This document shows, in pieces, positions 1-10,299 of a DNA stretch of 46,884 nt (the stretch's first letter is position 1; the number at the start of each line of letters is the position of its first letter). The DNA is from Saprolegnia diclina VS20 (Eukaryota; Oomycota; Saprolegniomycetes; Saprolegniales; Saprolegniaceae): positions 59,801-106,684 of the forward strand of contig NW_008246178.1 of assembly GCF_000281045.1 (NCBI RefSeq). The letters run 5' to 3'. The translations under genes and the position numbers were made by a program. Below the pieces are notes generated by a model. The model was not told the DNA's origin. It saw nothing but the letters and a program-made list of their open reading frames with translations, and made no database searches.

Positions 1-608
1 ATAGTTGCGGTCCCAGCACTGTCGAACGCACTGGGTCGATTGTGCTTCTGACCTTGGCAGGAGTAAAGTTGCGTGCCACAACGCCGCTCGTACACACATT
101 CTGGATCTATCGAGCATGCTGGCGCAAAAAAGGACGTTCCACCGCCGGCGAGTCAATGGGCTGCAAGGAAAGACGAACGAGCACGCGAGGCAGCAGCCAA
201 GATAGTCTTCCGGGGATCATTCGGATGTCTAGACTTGCGCGATCGGCTCTTCCTGTTGTATGCTTCACTTCTCGATACAACGACATCTTCGTGTCATTTT
301 GCTCGTGTTATTATTATTGCGCGTTGCAGCATACCCCTGTCCATGCAACCCCAAGAGGCGCGGTGGACGCACCAAGCGCACCTTTCCACGGCTGCTTGCC
401 GCGACTTGACCGTCGACGAGCAGCCAGTACTTCGCCGACTCGAACGGCTTTCTTCTCGACATACGCCTCAGAGTGACCCACGTATGTATGGTAGTATGGA
501 TCGTTGCGATACCTTTGTCGACCTCCAAGTACCAGGAGCAAACACCGTCTGTGGGCTCGTGGGTTTGGTTTGAAAACACAATCGAAACGGTTTTGCGACG
601 GTTCAAAA
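1..608. other. Unresolved left edge, possible end of an upstream gene
   Basis: No confident gene model could be built here. On the plus strand around 120-210 one frame reads as a charged, Ala/Arg/Lys/Glu-rich stretch (AARKDERAREAAAKI) that could be the last exon of a gene starting outside the window, but no splice chain or family match supports it. The rest has short frames on both strands and is probably 3' flank plus the promoter of the EROS-like gene that starts at 609. No CCAAT box cluster was seen. Confidence 0.25.
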
Positions 609-1666
609 ATGACGGCGGCCAAGACGTACGATGCCAAGCGCAACAGCATCGTGACGCCCGCCAAGGCCCAGCAAAGCGAAGAGAGTGAGGAACAGGCGGT
701 CGAACCAACTCGCCTCCCGACGTCGCCCACCGGCCGCTTTCTCCAAAAGACGTACTCGATCACGCAAACATGGCTGCACATGAACGTACGAGTGGCTGCT
801 ACTCTTGTAACATGACGGCACTCGGGTAGAAATCGTCGCGGCGCAACGACAACTTTGACTGCCTCTTCCCCGAGAACCACTCGCAGGACTTCAAGAAGAT
901 CAAGTTTGTGACGTACCCGTACCACCTCTGGGGGCTCGGCCTCCTCCTCCTCGGCGGCGCCAGCTTCTTTACGTATGCGCTCTCGTCCACGAGCATCTAC
1001 CGGTTCCCGAAAGGCTTTTGGTGGCAGTACCTCTTTGACGTGCTCCTCTTTCTCCTCGGCGCCCTCTGCTTTGTCTGCAGCGAAGTCGAAGTGTTCTGCA
1101 TGGACCGAAACAAGGGCACGATCTCCATCTCGCAACGCGGGTGCATTAGCCACGTGCTTGGGCGCGGGTGCGTCCCCAAACATAAGCCCCAAATGCCCAC
1201 GACGTACTAGGAAGGACACGTTTGTGGTGCGGCAGCTCGCGGAAATCGCCGACGTCTCGGTCGACTGCTTGGTCAGGAATACACTGGTTGGAATGCACCT
1301 CACTAATAGTAGGGCGACAAGACGGGCGACGTCGACACGCGCTCGTACAAGGTCCGGAGCTCTCGTAGAAAGCGGGACCATGCGTGTGCATCTAGATTCG
1401 CATCGAGTACCACGACGGCACGTATGCGACGATGCTCGAGGGGCAGTCCAAGGCGCTCGCCGTGCGTACGTCGCAAGCGTGTTTGAAGTTTGAGGTTCAC
1501 CCAATACGGTGTAGGTCGCTGCCGCAGTCTCAAGTACTTTTTGGCCTTCTACGCCAACTCGCCGACCAAGAAGCAGCAGCAGCGGAGCCCGACCAAGCTA
1601 CCGTTCCCAACCAAAGAGGCGCGTCACGTCGACTCGGTGGTGCAGGAGGCGTCGCTCACAATGTAA
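609..1666 (+). CDS. CYBC1: CYBC1/EROS-like membrane protein (cytochrome b-245 chaperone 1 family)
   Basis: Spliced gene of about six exons (first intron 786-829), ending in TAA at 1664. After a polar N-terminus (MTAAKTYDAKRNS...) come two hydrophobic segments (WGLGLLLLGGASFFTYAL and YLFDVLLFLLGALCFVCS), then a PH-like beta-rich region: EVEVFCMDRNKGTISISQR, TFVVRQLAEIADVSVD, GDKTGDVDTRSYK, IRIEYHDGTYATMLEG and a helical end RSLKYFLAFYANSP. This order (two membrane helices, 'D+..G.+.+' strand, 'L.+I.DVSV' strand, 'G....+R+..G' strand, C-terminal helix) is that of EROS, which in animals stabilises the gp91phox/p22phox NADPH oxidase heterodimer in the ER. Family assignment is from remembered pattern, not a search. 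If right, it probably assists an oomycete NADPH oxidase; none lies nearby. Start chosen as the first ATG in frame with exon 1 outside AT-rich leader. Confidence 0.6.
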
Positions 1667-1682
1667 TTCTTAATTGACGTTG

Positions 1683-3965
1683 TTATGCGTGACCCTGGAA
1701 GAGGTCCACGAGCATGCTCTGGACCGCATCGGGCTTGTACTTGACGTACTTCTCCATGTGCTTCTTGGAAAATTGAATGCCCGCGTACCTACGACCGACG
1801 CGCGATGAGCTCGGTTCATCACACGCACGCACTTGTCGTAGAAGGCGCGGTAGCCTGGCACGATGCGCTGCGTCGCCATCGTCGTCAGCTTCTCGCGCAG
1901 CTCGGTATCCGGCACGACAAACGCCTTCTACTCGAGTGAGCTGAGACTCTAGACATCATAGGCGTACGTGGTGGGTGTGCACTTCTTCGAGCGCTGCGTT
2001 GAAACGCTACACAAGACGGTCGACTCTCCATTGCGACGGTTCTGGTACCGCAAACTTGTCCTTGAGGAGGCGGCCGCTCTCGAGCGTGAGCACGGCGCTG
2101 TTGCTCTTGTACTGCAACGTGCTTTTGGGGTCGGCGATAATGCCATCAAAGCCGTCGTAGCTACGCCCAGTCTGAGTACGAGACCCGTCCTCGAAGAGAT
2201 GTACCTCGTTTCGACGAAGCTCGCCATGGCCTTCTCGCCGAGCGCAGCGACCTTGGGCTGCATGGTCTGCTGGATTGCTGTCGTGACGACAGGCGATTGG
2301 TCCGCAAAGTCGCTTGCGAGCTGAGCCATGGCGCTCGCAACGTAAAATGTGTTGTTGAATAGAAAAATGGCCTTGAGGTCGCCGCGCGCCTTGGCGGCCG
2401 ATGCTTTTGCCTGCAGCGCGTCGAGGAGCTTCATCAACACCGAGTCTGCAATCACCCAATTAGCAAATCGACATATAGCTTCGTAGGTTACGTACCGACA
2501 AAGTAAGTCACATTGCTCGTTTGGTCGGTCGAGAGAAGACACTCGAGCGCGATCACATGGTCGCTGAGCTCGCGCAGAAAGTGCATAGTCTAAACGCACG
2601 CTACATTGCACGTTGACGATACACGCGTACGTGACTCGAGGTCGGGTGCACGTTTCCGTCCTTGAGCCCGAGCTTGTCGTGGAGCATCGACTCGGCAATG
2701 TCATCTTTGAACGCGCCGAGCTTGACGCGTGACGCGGCGGCGAGACCTTCTTCGATTTTGCCAATGATCCCCACAAGCTTCCACGGCTCGGTCGTCTCGC
2801 TCCCTGGGTGCTCGCGCAGTCGCAGCGGCGGCTACGCCACCGTGCATAACGTAAGATAAAGAACAAGATTCGACCTGCAGCACGTCCCGGAACGACGTGC
2901 TCTTGGACTTGAACATGTAGTGGAGCTCGATGGGCTGGAAGACGTCTTTGGCATCTTCCTCCTTGACGTCTTTTGTGAGACTTTCGAGCAGCGGCGCCAC
3001 CGTCCAGCTCAGCGCCGCGTGGGCCAAGTCTTCATTGGGAAACACGCGGTTCGCGAGCTCCTTCTCGGCCTAGTATACGTGGATCGTCCAGGAGATGCGT
3101 TCATATATGGCGAGTGTACGTGGATCGCGAGCACAATGTTGTCCAGATATGCGGCGATATGCGCTTGCGACCCTGCGTCGTCCTTGCTAACACCATTGCT
3201 GCGTCAACGACAACCGAGTTGATGCAAATGACGTACGCCTTGACCTTGTCGAGCGCTTCGGTCACGAGCTTGAGCCGCCGCTCGCCGTACTCGACGAGCA
3301 GCGCCGTCGGCGCCAGCTTCGTGCTCAAGAGGCACGCGAGGAGCTTCGACGCTTTGATGACGTCGGCGTCGTGGAGCGTGGATGCAACCAGACTCTGTGC
3401 GCTGACCGAGTAGCGCAAGACGAGGGCGACGTCCGAGACAAAGTCCGACTTGCACTTGGTCTGGGCCTGCGCCAGCACGTGGCGGGCGTGGTCAAGCGCC
3501 TTGCCCGAGCCCTCGTAGCCGCGGTGGAGCTCGAGAAACTCGATCGAGCGCAAAAGCTTGTGCATCGTCTTGATGTAGCGCTCTTGGTCGTACTTGGCGC
3601 CTTGCTGCAGCACAGTGGCGACCTACATAGCAGAATACTGAGGCAGCGATGTCGAGCGTCGCCTTGAGTACGTCGCTGGCAGTCGTAAAGTTTTCGTTCA
3701 CCGCACGCAGCTCGAGCACGCTAATGTCAATGTTCTTTTGCGTCTCGCGCAGCTTCTCGGTGAGGCTGTAGATGGGCATCATCTGCCCCTCGAGTCGGTC
3801 GAGGCCGCCCTTGAAGCCGACAAGGATCGAGTTGACCGACGCCAGCTGCGCCTGCGCATACATAGCCGCTGTCATCTCACCTCGCATGCCGCCATGTACC
3901 TTGCTGTCAGCCATGGCCGCGCGGATCGCCGCGACAGCGTCGTCCTGGCACCGCTCAACCTCCAT
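1683..3965 (-). CDS. EXOC7: Exocyst complex subunit Exo70
   Basis: Multi-exon minus-strand gene, ATG at 3965 (MEVERCQDDAVAAIRAAMAD), TAA at 1683-1685. The N-terminal part is the typical Exo70 coiled-coil rod (VNSILVGFKGGLDRLEGQM, then LTEKLRETQKNIDISVLELR). Later exons read HKLLRSIEFLELHRGYEGSG, SKLLACLLSTKLAPTALLVEYG, then the conserved C-terminal bundle: LHYMFKSKSTSFRDVL, VGIIGKIEEGLAASRVKLGA, AIFLFNNTFYVASAMAQ (the family's 'iFl.NN..Yi' motif) and GIQFSKKHMEKYVKYKPDAV before the end. Exo70 binds PI(4,5)P2 and helps tether secretory vesicles at the plasma membrane, which in oomycetes matters for hyphal tip growth. Its stop lies only 16 bp from the stop of the preceding plus-strand gene, so the transcripts must overlap. 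Confidence 0.85.
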
Positions 3966-4473
3966 CTCAAGAACTCCAAGGCCGTTTCAGGCTACATTTA
4001 GGAAAGAAGCACCGAAATGGCGCCCTGAAATAAGGCGTCACCTGCTGCAACTAGGTGCAATGTGGGCGGCATGGGGCCAGGAAGCGAACGTGTGCAGATC
4101 GCTCTTGCACGTACGCCAGCACGAAGTAGGGACATTCTGCGTCAAGGATCTGCTTGCTGCGAGAGACAACGAGGTTTTCTATCACAAACCAGTTTAACGC
4201 ATTGGATTGTGACGTTTAAACATTTAACGTGCATATCCTATGCGTTTTACCTCGATCGTGCAATCTACGTGTTGTCGCAGCTTCTCGATGATAAGCAGCC
4301 GAAGATCTGCTGCCGCCGCCGAAGAAGATCTCGCATCTCGTCCTGCACGGCGCAGGATTTGGCCGGCTGCGAATCGCAAATGTGATTCGGAAAGGCGCAC
4401 CTACTTCAACCTTTGGCACACAAAAAAAGGATTCCGCAGGATACCGGAGTTTCAAGATTCCCAGTCCGAGAGC
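3966..4473. promoter_or_regulatory. Divergent intergenic region between Exo70 and anoctamin 1
   Basis: About 500 bp between two divergent starts, so it should hold both promoters. It has an ATTGGA element (inverted CCAAT-like) at about 4201 and an AT-rich stretch with the imperfect palindrome CGTTTAAACATTTAACG near 4212-4228. No open frame here links to a recognisable product. Function is inferred only from position. Confidence 0.4.
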
Positions 4474-7400
4474 ATGCGGAGCGATGCAAGTCCTGACCGT
4501 CGCATCTCGTTCGACGACGACGACGCTGGCACGTTCTCGGTGCTCATGAGCCCAGCGGCAGGCGCGTTACTGCCCAAGCTGCCGCTCTCGCGCGTCCGCC
4601 CGCCATCGCGCCACGCGCCTCCGTCGCCACTCGACCTACGGTCCATCAGCTCTGCCCACCAGCGTACATTCCCGTGGCATCGCGTCGCCTTAGCAAGCAA
4701 GTGGCGTAGGTCCACACTCGGCGGTGTCGAGCACGACGAGCAAGGCGCCAGTGCTCACGGAACTCAACGACAGCATCGTTTTTGCCCTGCGGCCTGCAAC
4801 ACCCGACGCCAAGAAGGCCGGGACGAGCGGCAAGACGACCAAGGTCGCTGACTTGAGCGTCCCGAACGTCTCAATCCCCGAGAACCAGCGGTCTTATCTT
4901 GCCCGATCTCTGTATCTGATGCGTGTCGTCTAGGTACACGTTCGCGCTCATTCTGCGCAACACGTACCAAGTCAAGCAGCTCCTCAAAGAGCGGTTTCCG
5001 CGGCGCGTGGACAAGCCACTGCGGCGCCACTACGCAGACCAGGTCGGCGCGATGCAGATCAAGTGCATTCGGCGGCTCGTGCAGTCGGGGCTCGGCGTCA
5101 TTCTCCTCGACAACGACAACAGCATTCCGCACCATGCGCAAAAGTGGAACGAGACCAACAACATTTGCGTGCTCATCGACCCGTACAAGGTAGAGCTCTC
5201 TCCGATTTGTTGCTGGTATGTCACAATATGTATCTAGGACAAGGAGCTGCTTTTGCAAGAGTTTCGGCGGGAAAAGGACGAGCTCGCGATCAAGCGCGGC
5301 CAGGCGACGTCGCGCTTGGGCCTCGAGACGCTCGAGAGTCTTCGCAACGCGTGCTTCTCCCCGGCGCTCGAGCTCCAGCTGACGCACAACCTCATCCGCA
5401 ACGCCCTGCGCGACTACGACGTCGAGGACTGGGTCTGCACTATCCAATGAAATATCAACTTATCAACTTGGCGACAGGTGCTGGACCACTCGAACGAACT
5501 CTCTTGCTGGGACGTGATCGAACACTGCTTCCCTCTCCACGACCGCGTCTTCAACAACACGTTCTTCGCCGAGTACCGCAAGCGCACCTTTGACGTGCGC
5601 AAGGCGTCGGCGGGCAACAACTCGGAGCGCTGGGCCATCGAAGGTGTGTCAACGTATTTTTGTATCAATCTTTCAAGTGAGATATAGAGCTGCGTCTGCA
5701 CTTTGGCGAGCGCGTCGCGTTCCTCTTTGCGTTCATGCGCATCTATAGCAAGATGCTGCTCCCACTCACCGTGCTCTGCGTTCTCTACTACCTCGGGTTT
5801 CGGTGGGTGCCCGGGTACATCTGGAACAAGTACCTCCTCGGACTCTCGGTGCTCGGGTTTGGCGTCGTCGCGATCTGGGCGCCGGCGCTCATGCTCGTTT
5901 GGGAGCGCGAGACGCGCGTGCTCACGGAAAAGTGGAATCTGGCGAGCTACCGCGACACGATCTTCGAACGCAACGACGAGAACCCCGACTTCGAGTACGT
6001 TTGGACCAAGAACGAGATCACGCACGAGATGGAGAAGACGCCCAAGGAGAGCAAGAAGCGGCTCATTCGCGCCACGATGGTCTTCTTCGTCGCCCTCAGC
6101 TCGCTGCTTCAGTGCATCGTGCTCATGCCATTTCTCCAGGTATTGCGACGACTCTACATCAAGTCATTGCGTTGGTGTCCAGTGGTATGTGTGGTCCAAG
6201 CTCGCCCCAGTGTGCGACGGCAGTGTGTGTATCGAGCGCGGCAACTGCCAGCAGTTTATCAATTGCTTCCAGTCGCCAACGTCAACGGTGGGCACGGACC
6301 GCTGGGCGTACATCCTCATCCAGGTACCTCCAATCTGTACAAATGCCAAATCCTTAGCAAATCCTAGGGCGTCTTGCTCGGGCTCCTCATCGACACGGTA
6401 TTCTTCGAACTCTTCAATTGGTTCTCGGCCAAGTTTGTCTCGTGGGAAAATTTGGCGAAAAAATCCGACTTTGAAAACCGTACTTTTGCCTTATTCTGCA
6501 AATTTACAAATTGGATGATGTAGGGCTCGTGCACCGGCGGTTCGTCTTTGTGTGGTCCAACTGGTTCTTCTGGTTTCTCACACTCGCCTTCTTCTACCTC
6601 CCGTACGGCAACTACGTCAACGATCTCTTCCGGCACTTTGGCTGGGGCTGGGCCGTCATATACGAGTGGGACCCCGCCGCCCTCACGCTCGACACGCTGT
6701 TTGTGACGCCGCTCGTCGTGACGCAGCTCCTCAACATGCTCCTCGAGACTGGGCTTCCCTACCTCGTGCGCAAGATCCGCCGCAAGCCAGCGTCGTGCCG
6801 GTCAGCGTGTTCGGACTCGTGGCTCGCCGGCTTTCAAGTAGGTCAATTGCATTGAGATTGAGATTCCAGAACGTGCCCAGTGCGTGCGGGCGATGCAAGA
6901 GAAGAAGGTGCAGCACCGGCGCGAGGCCAACATGACAGCGCACAAGCTCGCGGACGAGGTGTCACGCTCGACTCGCTTCTTCGTGCCTGTCCTCGGGTAC
7001 TCGGACGACTCGAACGAGTACACGGCGTACGAGGTACGACAGGTTCGACACGGTTAGAACCCTAACCACCGACGACGCAGATCCTGGCCGAGTCTCGACT
7101 GCCCGTGTTTGACACGACGTACGACTACCTCGACGCCTCGATCCAGTTTTCCTACATTGTCATGTTCACGGTCGTATGGCCGCTGCTGCCGCTCCCCGCC
7201 TTTCTCAACAACGTCCTCGAGGTATCCAGCGCTCACCTTCAATGCTCACACGAGGCGCAGGTCCGTGGCGATGCGTTCCGACTCCTCTTTGGCCACCGGC
7301 GGCCCATGCCCCGGCGCGACGTACGTGGCTCGTATATTGATCGTAGGACAGAGAGTGCGTAGACGTCGATTGGCGAGTGGGCCACTGTGCTGCACTACGC

Positions 7401-8085
7401 CAACATCATTGGCATCACGGTTGTCTCGGGCCTCATCGTCATGTACCACTTTGGCTCGGTCGTGAGCGACTGGAACGGCGATTTCTGCGACATGAGCTTC
7501 AGCGACGCCGCGATGGTCCCGTTCCAGACGCTCAATCGGTCGCTCACGCGCGACCCGATGGCCTGCGCGCTCTTCCTCGCGCCATCCGAGGCGTGGGGTA
7601 TGCGCCAGATCGTCGCGTTCATCGTGCTCGAGCACCTCGGGTTCATCTGCCGCTACTTGGTGCTCCAGCTGGAGAAGACACCGAGCGCGATTGCGAGCTC
7701 AGCGTACCTCCGCCTCAAGCAGATCCGAGAGCTCACGAGTGCTCGGACGGCCGACGCCAGTGTGTTCGAGTACATTCGCGAGCTCCGCGAGATCTTCGAC
7801 ACGTACGACGTCGACGGCTGCGACCACTTGTACGAAGACGACCTCGTACTCTTCCTCGCCGAGTGGGTCGGCACGGACGTGTCGGACCTCCAGAGTCGCA
7901 GCGGCCAGATCTTTCGCTATATGGACAAGAACCAGCTCGGGAAGGTGCCCTTCTCCACGTGCTGCCTCATGCTCCAGCACGCGCACCACGACCGGTTCTT
8001 CTCGGTTCTTCTCGGCATCTACGACTCGCTCGACGACTTTCGCAATGTACACCATTTGCTGCCTGGAAGCTGCCCACAATGCTGA
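4474..8085 (+). CDS. Anoctamin (TMEM16 family) 1, with C-terminal EF-hand-like region
   Basis: Long spliced gene, start taken at ATG 4474 (MRSDASPDRRISFDDDD). The cytosolic N-terminal domain includes YTFALILRNTYQVKQLLKER and LVQSGLGVILLDND. Membrane part: FGERVAFLFAFMRIYSKMLL, LTVLCVLYYLGFRW, LGLSVLGFGVVAIWAPAL, VFFVALSSLLQCIVLMPFL, FVFVWSNWFFWFLTLAFFYLP, LDTLFVTPLVVTQLLNMLLE, then YDYLDASIQFSYIVMFTVVW...LNNVLE, which matches the anoctamin TM7 Ca2+-site block (EYMEMIIQFGF in animals) with D for E. The following helix (HYANIIGITVVSGLIVMYHF) lacks the usual acidic pair. After the last helix an EF-hand-like loop (DVDGCDHLYEDD) is followed by LFLAEWVGTD and FRYMDKNQLGKVPFSTCCLM. Anoctamins are Ca2+-activated lipid scramblases or channels. 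Exon 1/2 junction (about 4664-4697) is uncertain. The end is either TGA at about 8083 or, with one more intron, TAG at 8244. Confidence 0.85.
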
Positions 8086-8328
8086 GTATAGGGACAAATC
8101 CGGCTCCAGGACGGACCGGTACAGTACCGCCGCGGGCGAAGAGCAGCGTCGTCGTCCATGACGAACGGCAGCAGCGAGCACCACCACGCATCTGCCATCG
8201 TACTGTATACATCTTACGCTCGCTATCTCTTGATTTATGAATAGGACTCGGAAACCTCGCAGCACGAGCCCGTTTAGTGGTTTGATGTAGTCGAGAAGAG
8301 AGCATGCAGAAGTGCGTTCTGGTGCGTC

Positions 8329-10231
8329 TTAGTCATGAAGCGCCGCGAAATCAAAGGGCGCGAACGCCTTGCGGAAGGCGTCCGTCATGGCCGTTTCTTC
8401 GTCCTTGGGCACGACGCAGTACTAGAGCGAGGTCGTACAACTGGTATACAAGGATCGATTACCTTCCAGTTTTCTCGTCGCGGCATGTCGAGGAGCGTCG
8501 CAGCCACGTGGCGGCCAAACTGCATGTAGTGCTTCCCGCGCACCGCGTGGTACAGCCGGGTGTAGCCGCCCGCGCCGTCGGGAAAACTCACCAAAAAGTA
8601 CTCGGACGGCGACGTCGGCAGCGGCGCGTCGGGCGACAGCATCTCAAAGTCGACATTGTACTGCTTGCCTTCCTCAAAGCAAATGTGCGCCACGTGCGCC
8701 ACTAGAAAATATCAGAATCCTGCAGATCAATAAGAAACGTACAGGCATCCGCGGGCACGGGAATGACTTGGAGGTGGGCGTGCGCAGCACCGAGCGTCGA
8801 GACGTTGCGGTCCATGAAAATGAGCGACTTGCCCTGGCTCGCAAAGAGCCTACAGTGCAAACATGAGGCGGGAATTCGACAAACGACCAAGTACTTTTCC
8901 AGCGCCGATTTGAACTTGTCGACTTCGGCTGCGGCAGCCGGCGAGAGGCTGCGCATGCTCGAGACATGCTGGATCGGGATGATGAGCACGTGGTCGGGCA
9001 CGATCGGGCCTTTCGGAATCGCCACGTAGGCCTCGTCACCAATGCTACAGTCTATCGAGTGCAAAATCTGTGTGCGAAATGTGTACCTCACAATGAGATG
9101 CGTCTCGACCGTCGGCGTCGCGAGGCAGAACCAGCACTCGGACCGGTTGGCAACGACGGGGCGACGAATCTGCTCGTGCGCACCTACAGACCAGGATCAA
9201 GCAGCGTGTCTCTATAGAGCCAAGCGAGTACCTTGGCCTTGCGCCGCGAGCGCCGGGTCGTAGCGAAACTGCCCAGCGTTCTGGCTTTGTTGCGTGAGCT
9301 TCTGAACCTTGTCGGCCGAAAGCCCTACAACGACTAGAGTTGCTACGTGCTTGTAGCAATCAACACAGACCGTCCGTTCTCAGGCGCTTGGTCCCGAGCT
9401 CACTGGCGTCCCCGCGACGCTTGGCTTGAAACGGCGACTGCGTCGTGCCTGGCGGGATCTCGACCGAGACGCCTTCTTGCAGCGGCTAGGATTTGCGTTT
9501 GAGTTTGGATATAAGTGGAGGAACACACCTCGAGGTTGAGTGCATGGAGCCACTTCTTGTCCTTGTCGGCCGAGGCGCCGACGTGGCCGAGGCCAATGAG
9601 ACGCGAGACGCGACGACCAGCGCTCGGGACGTCCGTGACGTACGGTAGATGCTGGTAGAAGACGCCATGCGTGCCCACAATGTGGTATCGTGGCACCGCC
9701 GCTTGGGCCGCGAGCCGCGCTTCCTAGAAACAGCGTCGCAACTTGGACAATGGATGGTACTGCTGCACACCTTGGAGCCCACGTGCTGGATCGCGACCGG
9801 AACCTTGTCTGGCAAGAGCGCGTCAAAGCTATAGGATGGCGGTAGCGGTCGTAGACGCAGCAGTAGAAGCCATCGTACCCGTCGGGGTAGGCCGCGGTCA
9901 CTAGCACGTCGACGGGCGCCAGCGCTGCCGCGAACGCTGCACCGGCGGCTTCATCGGCCAAGAAGGCCACCTGAAGCCCACAGAGCTCGAGGACGCTGTT
10001 GGTCGAGACGAGGTGGAGGTTGGTGATCGCAGTACTTGCGGTCCCCGGCGCCGCCAGCGCATACACGGGCAGCGGCCAGGCGGCGTCGTCGAGCGCCGAC
10101 ACGTCGCACGCGCCCGTGCAGAGCACCATGTTGAAGGGCCCATGCGCCGACGCATGCAGCTTCTCGACGCGAGCGCGGAGCGCGGGCCATGCGCTCCCGA
10201 CGTCGCCGCAGAGCAACACCTTGACCATCAC
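8329..10231 (-). CDS. CWF19L1: CWF19-like protein 1 (Drn1-like lariat-debranching cofactor)
   Basis: Spliced minus-strand gene from ATG 10231 (MMVKVLLCGDVGSAWPALRA) to TAA at 8329-8331. The N-terminal third is the metallophosphoesterase-like CWF19L1 domain (VLLCGDVGSAW, FNMVLCTGACDV, LPVYALAAPG, YHIVGTHGVFYQHLPYV, VSRLIGLGHVGA). The middle has the diagnostic CwfJ segment CWFCLATPTVETHLIV. The C-terminal part is HIT-like: IPKGPIVPDHVLIIPIQHV, then AHAHLQVIPVPADA with the HxHxQ triad motif, then CwfJ C-terminal domain 2 (YFLVSFPDGAGGYTRLYH, ending AFRKAFAPFDFAALHD). In yeast the homologue Drn1 binds Dbr1 and helps intron-lariat turnover after splicing. A gene of this kind fits the intron-rich setting. 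The start lies 68 bp after the stop of the upstream minus-strand gene. Confidence 0.88.
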
Positions 10232-10299
10232 TGCTGTGGAACGTTCGCAAATAGTATGCTCCTCAAAATCGTGTTATACATGATATGGTGTGTTCTGGG

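Noticed and set aside
265-1504. Long minus-strand open frames opposite the EROS-like gene
   Set aside because: They are the GC-rich antisense shadow of a plus-strand gene with a coherent splice chain and membrane helices.
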